This document shows positions 47,756-59,410 of a stretch of DNA of 64,000 bases, one piece after another. Made by a program: the position numbers and the translations under genes. The stretch comes from Scolanthus callimorphus (lineage: Eukaryota > Cnidaria > Anthozoa > Actiniaria > Edwardsiidae). The stretch covers positions 24,352,507 through 24,416,506 of the forward strand of contig CM066922.1 of assembly GCA_033964015.1 (NCBI GenBank), in the 5' to 3' direction. A model generated the notes under the pieces. The model saw only the letters and a program-made list of their open reading frames with translations, made no database searches and was not told the origin of the DNA. Numbering within the stretch: position 1 is the first letter of the stretch; the number at the start of each line of letters is the position of its first letter.

Positions 47756-48135
47756 ACAGAGCGGAAATGACCAAAAATGAAATGTCTTACTTCGTCATAT
47801 TTTAATATATAAGCTCAAGGTTTCGTATACAAAGAGTTTCTATGACCGAAAGCTTAATTCCTTTTTTTTAAGAAATTTGAAAAATATGAATATTAGATAT
47901 GATTGAACAAAGTTTGCATAATTCCTGATCAAAGTACTAATTCTCCTATTAAACTGCACATCAACCAAAGTCTAAAGCCTAATATCTCAAAGACGGATCC
48001 ATTAGAAAAAAGTCATTTTTGATATTTTGTTTTTAATCAGGCAAGGAGTCTGTATACAAAAAAATCAAGCTTATCTGAGTTGGCCGACTTTATTATTTGA
48101 AATTTAGTGATCTAAGCAGGTCATTTCCGCTCTGT
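47756..48135. mobile_element. MULE-like MITE (unit A copy)
   Basis: Perfect 17-bp inverted ends ACAGAGCGGAAATGACC; CGTCTCAAAA occurs on both sides (one base from the left end, directly at the right). Present in both units, so it inserted before the duplication. Confidence 0.7.
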
Positions 48136-48749
48136 CGTCTCAAAATCGTAATTAGTATATAAGGTACATAAGTACTAGACATCATGTTCCTCAGCACTAC
48201 CACATTCATTTTGCAAGAGGTTGACAGGAAAATGGTGTATTTTCGACGGGTATTTTCGATAAGAACATAAGCTTTGTGGTACAAAATATAATTTAAATCT
48301 CAGACAAAGAAAGATACGTTTCTACCTTTTTCTCAGTTTTCTCTCTAAAGAACGAAACAAAATCAGTTGGTTATGTTTGTCTTATACCTGGAATAACTAA
48401 TCCGCGATAACTTGTGCTTTCAGGAACCAATATTTATTCCTTGAATAGCTAATCCTAGAATAGCAGATTTAATCCTGGATTAGCCGCTAATCCTGGATGA
48501 AGTTAGTCCTCTTTTCAGGAACCGGCCCCTTGGTACTTCCACTCATTATAGCAGAGCTTGTATGTACTCCTACCCTGGCTCGTATTTCGAGCGCGATCAT
48601 TCTGTTTGTCTGAGTCGTGCGCAAAGCTTATAGCTAACCACAAAACTCATCGACTCATGACTTTGCAACCGCATAGCTTTGCGGCTATTTATCAATGCAC
48701 TATCAAAATAGGTCTGCATGCGTGTTTAATGATAGTCTATCCAGACCTA

Positions 48750-49010
48750 ACACGTTTTCAAAAGTATTCATTTTCAAACTTATACGGATTCGCAGCGTGT
48801 TAGTGTGGACGGGAGATTTAGCTCCAAACAAGCGATCAGTTTTTATTTGATGTTAGCATGTACAAGGACAGTCTCAAATTAATGGTACAGTTGACGTTAT
48901 CGTTACGGATTCGATGAAAACGATCCGAGCGTGTTAGTGTGGACGGAAGGCCTAAACGTATCAAAAAGTATACGGATTCAAACGAAAACACGTTAGTGTG
49001 GACGGGGTCT
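48750..49010. mobile_element. hAT-like MITE, left end deleted (unit A)
   Basis: Right end GTGTGGACGGGGTCTTA; compared with 53005-53372, the left terminal part is lost and the internal sequence shortened. Confidence 0.55.
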
Positions 49011-50414
49011 TAGAAATGTCATTTTCATGATATCGTCAAATAAGAACATAATGGGTAGCAGGAAAGATTCATATACTTCTTTCTTATAATGTTTCAAAAA
49101 GTGTATAAAAAGCTTGGCTTTCGACCCTGCTATTAGTATGCTTTACATAGTTTCCGCTCTGGCAGCGCGACAGCTATAGCAAAGAACTTGAAGGACTGCG
49201 CTTTAGTGGAGATCAGACACTGCTAGTCTTTAGCCTGAAGACATGTATGTTAAAGAACATGACAGCAACGATCGAGAGCTTCTCAAGCATAACTGGTCTA
49301 TAGCATATATTTGTAAAGCACGTCAATAAACCAACGGTGCCTTGTTTAGCGTATAACAAGCTACCCGTCTTATACATTGTTGTTTTGTCTTTACTGTTCT
49401 TCGCATCTGGACTGAGTTTTAAAGTAAAAAATATTTTTCATTCGGATGAATGATCAAGTGAATGAGAATGAAAGTGCTTTTCTCGTGACGAAAAACAGTC
49501 TCCTCTGTTTCGGTAGTGTGTACTATTTGTGACATCGCAAAGGAAATAAATCACATGTGTGGAGCTAATCATGGGTGACTCAAACAGTGGTGAATGTTGC
49601 TGCACAGTCTAGCTATTTGTCTAGAAAATCATCTGGTTTGCCAGCTACAAGTGCCACCGAACTCATGAATAACAAAGACCGCTAAAATAGCGCCAGGGGC
49701 TATAGCGTTGTTGACGCTGACGTCATCCATTGTTATTAATGTGCCAACCAGAGATCGATTGGTTCACAGAACAAATGGCGCGCTATTCCTTCAATCTGCG
49801 GTTGGCACATTAGCATTAGAATGGCAATGTTGATAAACAGTGAATAGCGCTATTGAAAGAAATGAGGTATTTTGTCTTATCCAGAGAGTATCGAGAACAT
49901 GAAGAGCATCGAGAACATTTCTGTAGCAATTTGTTGCAGTTTAAGTTTACTGGACTACTCACAAGTGCAAACAGCATGAATATTGAATGGATACTTCGCG
50001 CCATACTAAATGAGATCACAATTACTGCAAGTTCATCCAGAACTATCGAGCTATCGGTAAAGTGATGTGGCACCTATACCACTACTTTGATACCTCCTAC
50101 GTACTCTTCATAATGAATCCAAAATGCCCCGTCAAGGATACCAACAGTAAAGAAACACTCATAAGAACTTAGAAATTTGGGGATCAGACTGAACAGATTT
50201 TTCAGGCCGATTAGGTTCATTTTTCAGAGGTTGTAGTAGTGAAAATGTTTCTTTCGGTATGTTATTGTTTAGCAAACAAGGCAACCATTTTTATGGTTAG
50301 AATATCATTACGTATTAGTACTACAGTTTTTCTACCAATTTTATACATAATAATGATGACCAATTTCACTGTACGTCAAGCTGAAAAACGTGAAAGATTT
50401 CGCTCCTGGCTGTG
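49010..50414. other. Non-coding remainder of unit A
   Basis: Shared with unit B at about 96-98% by eye. Includes a short inverted repeat TAATGTGCCAACC / GGTTGGCACATTA (49738-49812). No gene supported. Confidence 0.5.
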
Positions 50415-51212
50415 TCACTTTGTTACTGTTTTGATCTTCTCAGCTGCCACAAAGAAAAATAGCTTTGCATCAGTGGACGTTATAGGTACGTCTGACTCCA
50501 CAGACTTGTAATATGTCACGACCAGACCTGCCGATTCCAGAGCCTCTATAAGAAACTCTTTCGTGATATAAATTGAGTGGCGTGTCTCGTTTTCTCCCAC
50601 GTATTGGTAAGTCGTTTCTTCACCTGTGCCACAATAAAGAAGATATCCTTCGAGCTTCATTAGCTCAGCCAGTTTACGAATGGCCTCTTTGAACTGTTCC
50701 TTACTACAAACACAGTTTTCTAAGCAGTAGTTAGTGGATACGACATCATAAGGAGGTCTTAACTCCATCGGCAAATTTGCCACGTCGATGATGTCTTCCT
50801 TATGGATGTCACAATGTACGACCGCTTTGATTTTCTCTCGGATCTCCTCTTCTCGTTTTATAACCTCGTCTTTCTGCCTGCCTTCCAGCTCTGTCACTAT
50901 GTATTTCACAGTAGGGTGCGAGACAAAGGCATCGTCTTCCTTCTTGCACCACGAATTAATAGCTCTTAGGCAATCAAAATCAAAGTCACTGAATACGATG
51001 TGTTTTAGATGTGGAGCAGCGCTGATGAGTGGGTAAATGCATGGGCCTCCACCAAACTCGAGAAACGTGAGATTTTTCTCTTCAATTTTCTGCCAAAAGC
51101 CGTGCAACTCTATAAAGTTGAACCGAAAGAGAGATGCCGAGGCACCATCCATCAAAGACAAGTAACTGGTGATGGAAGTAAAAAACTTTCCGTAGGGCAT
51201 GCTAGCATTCAT
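50415..51212 (-). CDS. NNMT/PNMT/TEMT-family small-molecule methyltransferase, copy A
   Basis: Single-exon, 265 residues, the usual size of the nicotinamide / phenylethanolamine / thioether N-methyltransferase family, which moves a methyl group from S-adenosylmethionine to a small amine or related substrate in the cytosol. SAM-binding motif I is LEFGGGPCIYPL (51-62); the acidic post-motif is FSDFDFDCL (74-82); VVHCDIHKED (131-140) and YDVVSTNYCLENCV (155-168) fit motifs II and III; YCGTGEETTYQY (193-204) fits the family's C-terminal sheet. The substrate cannot be read from sequence. ATG at 51212 gives the family-like N-terminus MPYGKFFTS. No intron, although vertebrate relatives have a few. 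The sister gene lies 4.9 kb away in the same direction with 10 differing residues. Confidence 0.88.
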   Translation of the reverse strand: MNASMPYGKFFTSITSYLSLMDGASASLFRFNFIELHGFWQKIEEKNLTFLEFGGGPCIYPLISAAPHLKHIVFSDFDFDCLRAINSWCKKEDDAFVSHPTVKYIVTELEGRQKDEVIKREEEIREKIKAVVHCDIHKEDIIDVANLPMELRPPYDVVSTNYCLENCVCSKEQFKEAIRKLAELMKLEGYLLYCGTGEETTYQYVGENETRHSIYITKEFLIEALESAGLVVTYYKSVESDVPITSTDAKLFFFVAAEKIKTVTK

Positions 51213-51321
51213 TTTTCAACTGCTATACAGGTTTCCGGCGCTATTGAAAGTGTGGAGGGTTTATGCATAGACTTCGCCGTGCAACGTCATATGGCATCAA
51301 CAGGGTTGAGGAGTACACATT

Positions 51322-51468
51322 AAGGGCTAGTTTCTATATAGTCTAATCTGTCGTATCTGTCGCATCAGTCGACCGTGAAACAATGGAAATTGGAATTATT
51401 CTTTTGTTTCGAGTTGACTGATACGACAGATACGAGAGATAACACTATATGGAAAACCCGGCCTAACA
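51322..51468. mobile_element. Short inverted-repeat MITE at the duplicon junction
   Basis: AGGGCTAGTTTCTATATAG and CTGTCGTATCTGTCGCATCA on the left pair with GATACGACAGATACG and CTATATGGAAAACCCGGCCT on the right. The A/B junction lies inside it; the start of unit A (47188) holds only its right half. Confidence 0.6.
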
Positions 51469-51977
51469 GGAAATGGAGTGACGCAGACAGAAATATTTTA
51501 ATTTGAAATTCCATCAACTATCGCGATTCACCCTGCCACTCTGTTGTTGTAAGCCGTCAATATTTTGTGGAATTGACGGCTCAAAAACAGCTCGCAAAAT
51601 TCAACTTTTTTCGCACGAATTTATGTTTCATTTCATTGTCAATAGTTAGAAATAACGTTTAGCTATATTTCTAGCAAGATCCTATGGCAGAAAGAGATCT
51701 TTTTCGCCGAAAAAGATGGAAAAATGTAACCGAAAATGCTCGAGCTCGTGCGAAAAGTCCTTGTGATTGCGTGAGAGCGCGCGTAAATGTAATGACAATT
51801 GAAATTTCAATCGACAATAACACTATTTCTTGCCATTTCCTCCAGAAATCTTCAAGAATCGCGATACAATATTAATAACGATTTTGAGACGGCAATTCCC
51901 CATAATGTTGACGGCGTTGGAAGAAATATTTTCTCCCAACTAACCGTCAACATTTTGTGGAATTGCCGTATCAAAAG

Positions 51978-52357
51978 ACAGAGCGGAAATGACCAAAAAT
52001 GAAATGTCTAACTTCGTCATACTTTAATATATAAGCTCAAGGTTTCGTATACAAAGAGTTTCTATGACCGAAAGCTTAATTCCTTTTTTTTAAGAAATTT
52101 GAAAAATATGAATATTAGATATGATTGAACAAAGTTTGCATAATTCCTGATCAAAGTACTAATTCTCCTATTAAACTGCACATCAACCAAAGTCTAAAGC
52201 CTAATATCTCAAAGACGGATCCATTAGAAAAAAGTCATTTTTGATATTTTGTTTTTAATCAGGCAAGGAGTCTGTATACAAAAAAATCAAGCTTATCTGA
52301 GTTGGCCGACTTTATTATTTGAAATTTAGTGATCTAAGCAGGTCATTTCCGCTCTGT
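51978..52357. mobile_element. MULE-like MITE (unit B copy)
   Basis: Same 380-bp element as 47756-48135, with identical 17-bp ends. Confidence 0.7.
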
Positions 52358-53004
52358 CGTCTCAAAATCGTAACTAGTATATAAGGTACATAAGTACTAG
52401 ACATCATGTTCCTCAGCACTACCACATTCATTTTGCAAGAGGTTGACAGGAAAATGGTGTATTTTCGACGGGTATTTTCGATAAGAACATAAGCTTTGTG
52501 GTACAAAATATAATTTAAATCTCAGACAAAGAAAGATACGTTTCTACCTTTTTCTCAGTTTTCTCTCTAAAGAACGAAACAAAATCAGTTGGTTATGTTT
52601 GTCTTATACCTGGAATAACTAATCCGGGATAACTTGTGCTTTCAGGAACCAATATTTATTCCTAGAATAGCTAATCCTAGAATAGCAGATTTAATCCTGA
52701 ATTAGCCGCTAATCCTGGATGAAGTTGTGAAGTTAGTCCTCTTTTCAGGAACCGGCCCCTGGTACTTCCACTCATTATAGCAGAGCTTGTATGTACTCCT
52801 ACCCTGGCTCGTATTTCGAGCGCGATCATTCTGTTTGTCTGAGTTAGAATCGTGCGCAAGGCTTATAGCTAACCACAAAACTCATCGACTCATGACTTTG
52901 CAACCGCATAGCTTTGCGGCTATTTATCAATGCACTATCAAAATAGGTCTGCATGCTTGTTTAATGATAGTCTATCCAGACCTCTGTTCATCCGATTTCT
53001 TATT

Positions 53005-53372
53005 TAGGCCCTGTCCACAATAACACGTTTTCAAAAGTATTCATTTTCAAACTTATACGGATTCGCAGCGTGTGTAGTGTGGACGGGAGATTTAGCTCCA
53101 AACAAGCGATCAGTTTTTATTTGATGTTAGCATGTACAAGGACAGTCTCAAATTAATGGTACAGTTGACGTTATCGTTTTCATTTGTATCCGGATTCGAC
53201 CGTCCACACTAAAACGATATGTGTACGGATTCGTTTTTATCCACTTTCGAGAGCGTTTTCAAACTTATACGGATTCGATGAAAACGATCCGAGCGTGTTA
53301 GTGTGGACGGAAGGCCTAAATCAAAAAGTATACGGATTCAAACGAAAACACGTTAGTGTGGACGGGGTCTTA
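53005..53372. mobile_element. hAT-like MITE with TAGGCCCTGTCCACA end (complete)
   Basis: Ends TAGGCCCTGTCCACAATAAC and GTTAGTGTGGACGGGGTCTT are inverted; iterated ACTTATACGGATTCG words inside. The unit A copy is truncated on the left. Confidence 0.65.
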
Positions 53373-54474
53373 GAAATGTCATTTTTATGATATCGTCAAA
53401 TAAGAACATAATGGGTAGCAGGAAAGATTCATATACTTCTTTCTTATAATGTTTCAAAAAGTGTATAAAAAGCTTGGCTTTCGACCCTGCTATTAGTATG
53501 CTTTACATAGTTTCCGCTCTGGCAGCGCGACAGCTATAGCAAAGAACTTGAAGGACTGCGCTTTAGTGGAGATCAGACACTGCTAGTCTTTAGCCTAAAG
53601 ACATGTATGTTAAAGAACATATACAGCAACGATTGAGAGCTTCTCAAGCATAACTGGTCTATAGCATATATTTGTAAAGCACGTCAATAAACCAACGGTG
53701 CCTTGTTTAGCGTATAACAAGCTACCCGTCTTATACATTGTTTTGTCTTTACTGTTCTTCGCATCTGGACTGAGTTTTAAAGTAAAACATATTTTTCATT
53801 CGGATGAATGATCAAGTGAATGAGAATGAAAGTGCTTTTCTCGTGACGAAAAACAGTCTCCTCTGTTTCGGTAGTGTGTACTATTTGTGACATCGCAAAG
53901 GAAATAAATCACATGTGTGGAGCTAATCATGGGTGACTCAAACAGTGGTGAATGTTGCTGCACAGTCTAGCTATTTGTCTAGAAAATCATCTGGTTTGCC
54001 AGCTACAAGTGCCACCGAACTCATGAATAACAAAGACCGCTAAAATAGCGCCACGGGCTATAGCGTTGTTGACGCTGACGTCATCCATTGTTATTAATGT
54101 GCCAACCAGAGATCGATTGGTTCACAGAACAAATGGCGCGCTATTCCTTCAATATGCGGTTGGCACATTAGCATTAGAATGGCAATGTTGATAAACAGTG
54201 AATAGCGCTATTGAAAGAAATGAGGTATTTTGTCTTATCCAGAGAGTATCGAGAACATGAAGAAAAACATTTCTGTAGCAATTTGTTGCAGTTTAAGTTT
54301 ACTGGACTACTCACAAGTGCAAACAGCATGAACATTGAATGGACACTGCGGCATATAAATGCATGCATATATTGTTATTTTACTATACTTCGCGCCATAC
54401 TATATGAGATCACAATTACTGCAAATTCATCCAGAACTATCGAGCTATCGGTAAAGTGATGTGGCACCTATACC
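53373..54474. other. Non-coding remainder of unit B
   Basis: Counterpart of 49010-50050, without a gene. Confidence 0.5.
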
Positions 54475-54959
54475 TACGGCGGCCGATATGGACAAAGTAT
54501 CATCATATTAAATATAAAGCACACGCAAACTTAATAATATGAACACAAACTTAGTAATTTGGACGCGAATTATAATTTGAGCGCAAACTTAGCAATTCGA
54601 ACGCAAACTTAGTAATTTCAACGCAAACTTAGTAATGTGAACGCAAACTTAGTAATGTGAACGCAAACTTAGTAATTTGAACGCAAACTTAATAATTTGA
54701 ACGCAAACTTAGCAATTCGAACTCAAACTTTAGTAATTTCAATGCAAGTTTGCATTCGAATGACTAAGTTTGCATTCGAAATACTAAGTTTGCATTAGAA
54801 TTACTAAGTTTGCATTCAAATTACTAAGTTTGCATTCGAATTACTAAGTTTGCATTCGAATTACTAAGTTTGCATTCAAATTATAGTTTGTGTTCATACT
54901 ATTAAGTTTGCGTGCTTTATATTTAATATGATTATACTTTGTCCATATCGGCCACCGTA
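54475..54959. mobile_element. 485-bp foldback element with internal tandem repeats
   Basis: Ends TACGGCGGCCGATATGGAC and GTCCATATCGGCCACCGTA are inverted (25 bp, one mismatch) and TATACC is duplicated on both sides (54469-54474, 54960-54965). Unit A shows the empty site CACCTATACCACTAC. The left half holds about ten copies of ACGCAAACTTAGTAATTTGA, the right half about seven copies of its complement-like ACTAAGTTTGCATTCGAATT, so the whole element folds on itself. No coding capacity. Confidence 0.85.
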
Positions 54960-55299
54960 TATACCACTACTTTGATACCTCCTACGTACTCTTCCTAATG
55001 AATCCAAAATGCCCCGTCAAGGATACCAACAATAAAGAAACACTCATAAGAACTTAGAAATTTGGGGATCAGACTGAACAGATTTTTCAGGCCGATTAGG
55101 TTCATTTTTCAGAGGTTGTAGTAGTGAAAATGTTTCTTTCGGTATGTTATTGTTTAGCAAACAAGGCAACCATTTTTATGGTTAGAAAATCATTACGTAT
55201 TAGTACTACAGTTTTTCTACCAATTTTATACATAATAATGATGACCAATTTCACTGTACGTCAAGCTGAAAAACGTGAAAGATTTCGCTCCTGGCTGTG

Positions 55300-56097
55300 T
55301 CACTTTGTTCCTGTTTTAACCTTCTCAGCTGCCACAAAGAAAAATAGCTTTGCATCAGTGGACGTTATAGGTACGTCTGACTCCACAGACTTGTAATATG
55401 TCACGACCAGACCTGCCGATTCTAGAGCCTCTATAAGAAAATCTTTCGTGATATAAATTGAGTGGCGTGTCTCGTTTTCTCCCACGTATTGGTAAGTCGT
55501 TTCTTCACCTGTGCCACAATAAAGAAGATATCCTTCGAGCTTCATTAGCTCAGCCAGTTTACGAATGGCCTCTTTGAACTGTTCCTTACTACAAACACAG
55601 TTTTCTAAGCAGTAGTTAGTGGATACGACATCATAAGGAGGTCTTAACTCCATCGGCAAATTTGCCACGTCGATGATGTCTTCCTTATGGATGTCACAAT
55701 GTACGACCGCTTTGATTTTCTCTCGGATCTCCTCTTCTCGTTTTATAACCTCGTCTTTCTGCCTGCCTTCCAGCTCTGTCACTATGTGTTTCACAGTAGG
55801 GTGCGAGACAAAGGCATCGTCTTCCTTCTTGCACCACGAATTAATAGCTCTTAGGCAATCAAAATCAAAGTCACTGAATACGATGTGTTTTAGATGTGGA
55901 GCAGCGCTGATGAGTGGGTAAATGCATGGGCCTCCACCAAACTCGAGAAACGTGAGATTTTTCTCTTCAATTTTCTGCCAAAAGCCGTGCAACTCTGTAA
56001 AGTTGAAACGAAAGAGAGATGCCGAGGCACCATCGATCAAGGCCAAGTAATTGGCGATGGACGTGAAAAACTTCCCATAGGGCATGCTAGGATTCAT
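55300..56097 (-). CDS. NNMT/PNMT/TEMT-family small-molecule methyltransferase, copy B
   Basis: Sister of the gene at 50415-51212, also 265 residues, single exon, intact. Same SAM-binding GGGP (54-57), acidic FSDFD loop and YDVVSTNYCLENCV segment. Ten residues differ: positions 3, 15, 16, 19, 21, 34, 104, 219, 260 and 263, so six lie in the first 34 residues, a part that closes over the active site in this family. All motif residues are unchanged, so both copies probably still encode enzymes. The 5' flank differs from copy A beyond about 100 bp because the third unit is truncated. Substrate unknown. Confidence 0.88.
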   Translation of the reverse strand: MNPSMPYGKFFTSIANYLALIDGASASLFRFNFTELHGFWQKIEEKNLTFLEFGGGPCIYPLISAAPHLKHIVFSDFDFDCLRAINSWCKKEDDAFVSHPTVKHIVTELEGRQKDEVIKREEEIREKIKAVVHCDIHKEDIIDVANLPMELRPPYDVVSTNYCLENCVCSKEQFKEAIRKLAELMKLEGYLLYCGTGEETTYQYVGENETRHSIYITKDFLIEALESAGLVVTYYKSVESDVPITSTDAKLFFFVAAEKVKTGTK

Positions 56098-56201
56098 TTT
56101 TCAGGAGAAACTGCTATAGAGAGGTTTCCGGTGCTATTGAAAGTGTGGAGGGTTTCTGCATAGACTTCGCCGTGCAACGTCATATGGCATCAACAGGTTT
56201 G

Positions 56202-56965
56202 AGAAATGGAGTGACGCAGACAAAAATATTTTAATTTGGCACTTACACGAAATTCCATTAAGAAGTACATAAGTACTAGACATCATGTTCTTCAGCACTA
56301 CCAAATTCTCACTACCATTTTCTCAGTTTTCTCTCTAAAGAACGATACAAAATCAATTGTTAACTGGTACCTTCCACTCATTATAGCAGAGCTTGTATGT
56401 ACTCCTACCCTGGCTGGTATTTCGAGCGCGATCATTCTGAATGGGATTTCAGAGGGATTGTTTGTCTGAGTTAGAATCGTGCGCAAGGCTATTATAGCCC
56501 GGGGGGGGGGGGGACTCCCCTTTTTGGGATGGGGGTGCTCGTCGGGAACTTTCGATTTTACCCCTAATAAAAGGTACCAAACATGGCATCACTTAGTTAA
56601 TTTTGACCCCTAAAAGGTACCAAAAAGACGCATTTTTCCCTCATATTTTTCTCTCGTGTTTTTTTACGAGGGAAAATACGTCTGAAATTCAGGGTACAAA
56701 CAAGTGTGATTTGCTTAAATGGACCTCTAACAGGTACCTATCTCGAAAAAAGTTTTCGAATTTTACTCCTAAGAGGTACCAGAGGCCTGATGTTAAACCC
56801 TAAAAGGTACGACAAGCACCCCCACCCCCCCCCTCCCGGGTATTATAGCTAACCACAAAACTCATCGACTCATGACTTTGCAACCGCATAGCTTTGCGGC
56901 TGTTTATCAATGCACTTTCAAAATGGGTCTGCATGTTTGTCTAATAATAGTCTATCCAGATATCC
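56202..56965. repeat. Truncated third duplicon unit (unit C)
   Basis: Starts GAAATGGAGTGACGCAGAC like units A and B, skips most of the 5' part, then matches CTTGTATGTACTCCTACCCT and the following stretch up to about 56965. Interrupted by the G-run MITE at 56498-56840. No methyltransferase. Confidence 0.7.
56498..56840. mobile_element. G-run hAT-like MITE with TATTATAG duplication
   Basis: 343 bp beginning CCCGGGGGG...GACTCCC and ending CCCCTCCCGGG; TATTATAG occurs on both sides (56490-56497, 56841-56848). Units A and B lack the insertion (GGCTTATAGCTAACC). Contains AGGTACC words in both orientations and a central TACGAGG palindrome. Confidence 0.75.
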
Positions 56966-57079
56966 GAACATTGGGTTCGACTCAGATCATGCTGCACTTT
57001 AACCTAGTAAACGCGCGTACTCAAACAGTAAGCAGATTCAGGACCTCCTACCTAGACAACTTTGCGTTCCAGGCTCGCA

Positions 57080-57400
57080 TCATTCTCGTAACCAGAGCTC
57101 CCGGCTCGTCACCTATCGCGGGGGAGACTCTGGTAACCTGGCAACAGCCATTGGAGGGCTATCGCTGATTGGCTAAAATGGCGCACATTCGCAAATAAAC
57201 AAACCAGCTATATCTCGCTTTCGAAAAGCATATCTGGCTAAATGGCACCAACAATTCGTTTGCTAGTCGCCTTTTCAACTTATGCGTTCGACGTCTACGC
57301 TCTACAAGTGATTAGGCATAAAAAGATAATTTACTTATACGCATGCGTCTGTGGCTGTCTGTGAGGTGACGAGCCGGGGATCGCTGGCTACAAGAATGGG
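57080..57400. mobile_element. MITE with CATTCTCGTAACCAG ends
   Basis: Left end CATTCTCGTAACCAGAGCTC...CGGCTCGTCACCT pairs with AGGTGACGAGCCGGGGATCG...GTAGC...AGAATG in complement; GGCTCGC flanks both sides. Confidence 0.65.
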
Positions 57401-58460
57401 CTCGCGTGGCTTCCGACAACTGCAAACAACAAAACTCAGAACGCGAAGGAGGTAATAGGCAATTTTCGTTAAAAAAGACACGAGGAGGAAAACTTGTCTT
57501 CCCTGCGCCGCGTGAAAGCGTGAGAATTTTCGTAGAGACGCCTGAAGCTTTCGAGCTGAATCCCGGAGTAATTATGGGTCTGAAAGTTAGAGAATAACAA
57601 CAGCCACTGTCTGCAAATCATTTACCCTGCTGGCAGAGGCCTCTTTTCTCCGTATTTCGTGGTGAAAACTTGAAGTGAAAACTGTAACTATGAAAGTTTG
57701 CATAGGAAAGGAAATGTGAAAAAAGGGTTTACATAGAGACGAATCGGCTTGCAAACACTTAAAATGTCAGTTATCTCTTTGTGTGATCAGCCTCTTCCCC
57801 TCAGATAAATAACTCTTCATCTGAAGCCATAAGAGAAACCTCTACGCATTTTATTCTTGGCGGTGTGCGAAAGAATTTTCTTTCCATTGAAGTCCACTAA
57901 AAACCAGTCGCGGCACGTGAAACAAATTCGCGAAAGCACAGTTGATGAACGAGTGTAACAAGCAGGATATATTAAGTTTACAGAGAACAGACAAAAAATA
58001 CATTGGTGATGTTTCATAGTTATATATTATACCGTTTCACAATATTTTAATATCTCAAGTGTTTTCTATTGTTTTCTATATTTCAGTATATGATTGTCTC
58101 CAAATCAGAAATACAATTTATACAGTCCTTATTGATAAACCAAATAAAAGTGTTCAGAGTATTTTGCATAACCAGGACGCTGTAAGATGACGGAATATGT
58201 ACCGCGAGTCCTTCGACGCTGAAACCATTTCTTCCTTGAACTAAACCTCGTGCGGAACACCGTCTATTGAGCTGAGAATAAACACGTGTGGCAGCCGTTG
58301 GCTTAGTTGTTTATTTTCAATACTCGGGTTTTCCAGTTAGTCAGTTAAGATATCGACCCGAAGGTAATATTCATTCACTCCCGCGCACTATCTCATTTAC
58401 GCCGCAATTTTCACTTTCACGTGCTAACATACGAGAGAGCTGGGTCTCGCCCTACTTATT
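57401..58460. other. Gene-less stretch
   Basis: A 63-codon frame at 57406 and one at 58288 have no recognisable features. TTTACCCTGCTGGCAGAGGC at 57621 is a lone MITE-type end. Confidence 0.4.
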
Positions 58461-58466
58461 ACTCAA

Positions 58467-59100
58467 ATGGTTCCCTTGGTACTCAAGTACTGGTTACGTT
58501 TGAAATATCCCTTTTATCTTGATTCTCTAGTTGGAAAAGCTGCTTCATTGAATGTAAGTAATTACTACAAGCCTGTGGTTTTTGTTAATTATGCTCTTAA
58601 ACTTTGTGGTTTACGGAATGTTTCTGAGATAACGGTTGATTATAAGGATTTAGGCAATTTCGCCAGTACAGCAGTTCCTCCGATGATCCGCAAAGCAAAG
58701 GAAAGTTGAGAACTTATAGTATAGTCAAACCTACCTTTTCTTTTCTTTTACCTCTTAGATCTAATACCCAATCTTAATGACCGAGGACAGGCTGTAACAC
58801 GGCGGCTGCGTATTTCGGCAGAACGGGGCCGCTATAGCAATATTGCATATGCTGATAGCTTGTGCAATATTTGTGACAACTCATGTACTGGTGATGAATT
58901 TCATTACATAATGGAATGTGATCACAGTATGTTTGTACCGAATTAACAGAGCCTTTTATAGATATTTTGATAAAAGGTCCTTATTTCTCTATATTTTAGC
59001 AATGAAAGATGATTTAGCTCTCAAATTGTCTGCAAGTGAATTACTTAACAAAGTCAACTTACTTGTTGGACGTTTTCCTGAATAAGTTTTATTACTATTA
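58467..59100 (+). pseudogene. LINE ORF2 C-terminal relic with cysteine motif
   Basis: Readable to a stop at 58707 (VPLVLKYWLRLKYPFYLDSL ...), then in another frame RGQAVTRRLRISAERGRYSN and CNICDNSC..DEFHYIMECDH. The R-x-x-ER-GRY ... CxxC ... E-x-H-x-x-x-x-C layout is the zinc-like tail of many non-LTR reverse transcriptases. A tail of stops follows. Confidence 0.6.
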
Positions 59101-59204
59101 TTGTAAATTAATAACATGGATGATTAACCGATGTATCTAGTTATTGGATATAAGGTCAATAAATATTATAACGAGCCATTCCTTTCGTTCTCCTCTTTCC
59201 ACCC

Positions 59205-59410
59205 CACGGGGGAGGGGGCTCCCATATGTTCGATTGGGATGATCATGGGTTTTGGTCTCTTTTTGGGGTGACCTTGATCTGCAATAAAATTTAAAGGAGA
59301 TGGGAATCGTTTAGGGCTCTCGCACTCTTTTTGATATCTTTTAGGGGTAAAACTGAAAATTTCCGACGATCACCTCCGGCAAAGAAATACGGGAGTCCCC
59401 CGGGTGCTCT
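59205..59410. mobile_element. G-run MITE relative
   Basis: Ends GGGGGAGGGGGCTCCCATAT and ATACGGGAGTCCCCC, with TCTTTTTGGGG and TTTTAGGGGT words. Sits just downstream of the GT92 gene. Confidence 0.6.

Larger units (their letters stand above)
47188..51412. repeat. Segmental tandem duplication, unit A
   Basis: 4.2-kb unit starting GTTGACTGATACGACAGATA, nearly identical to the next unit apart from small indels and two insertions in the second. It contains one methyltransferase gene on the minus strand near its right end and a long non-coding part with MITEs. Confidence 0.85.
51413..56200. repeat. Segmental tandem duplication, unit B
   Basis: 4.8-kb second unit in direct orientation. It is longer than unit A mainly through the 485-bp foldback insertion at 54475, an extra stretch of about 38 bp near 54350, and a more complete MITE at 53005. 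Confidence 0.85.

Noticed and set aside
50788..51323. Open frames on the + strand opposite the methyltransferase genes
   Set aside because: They mirror the real minus-strand codons and show no family features; both duplicon copies have them for that reason.
54475..54959. CRISPR-like array
   Set aside because: Units are contiguous and inverted in the second half, without spacers; the locus is eukaryotic and has TIRs and a target duplication.
57406..57597. Small gene of 63 codons
   Set aside because: No start context, signal, family or splice support, and it lies beside a MITE.
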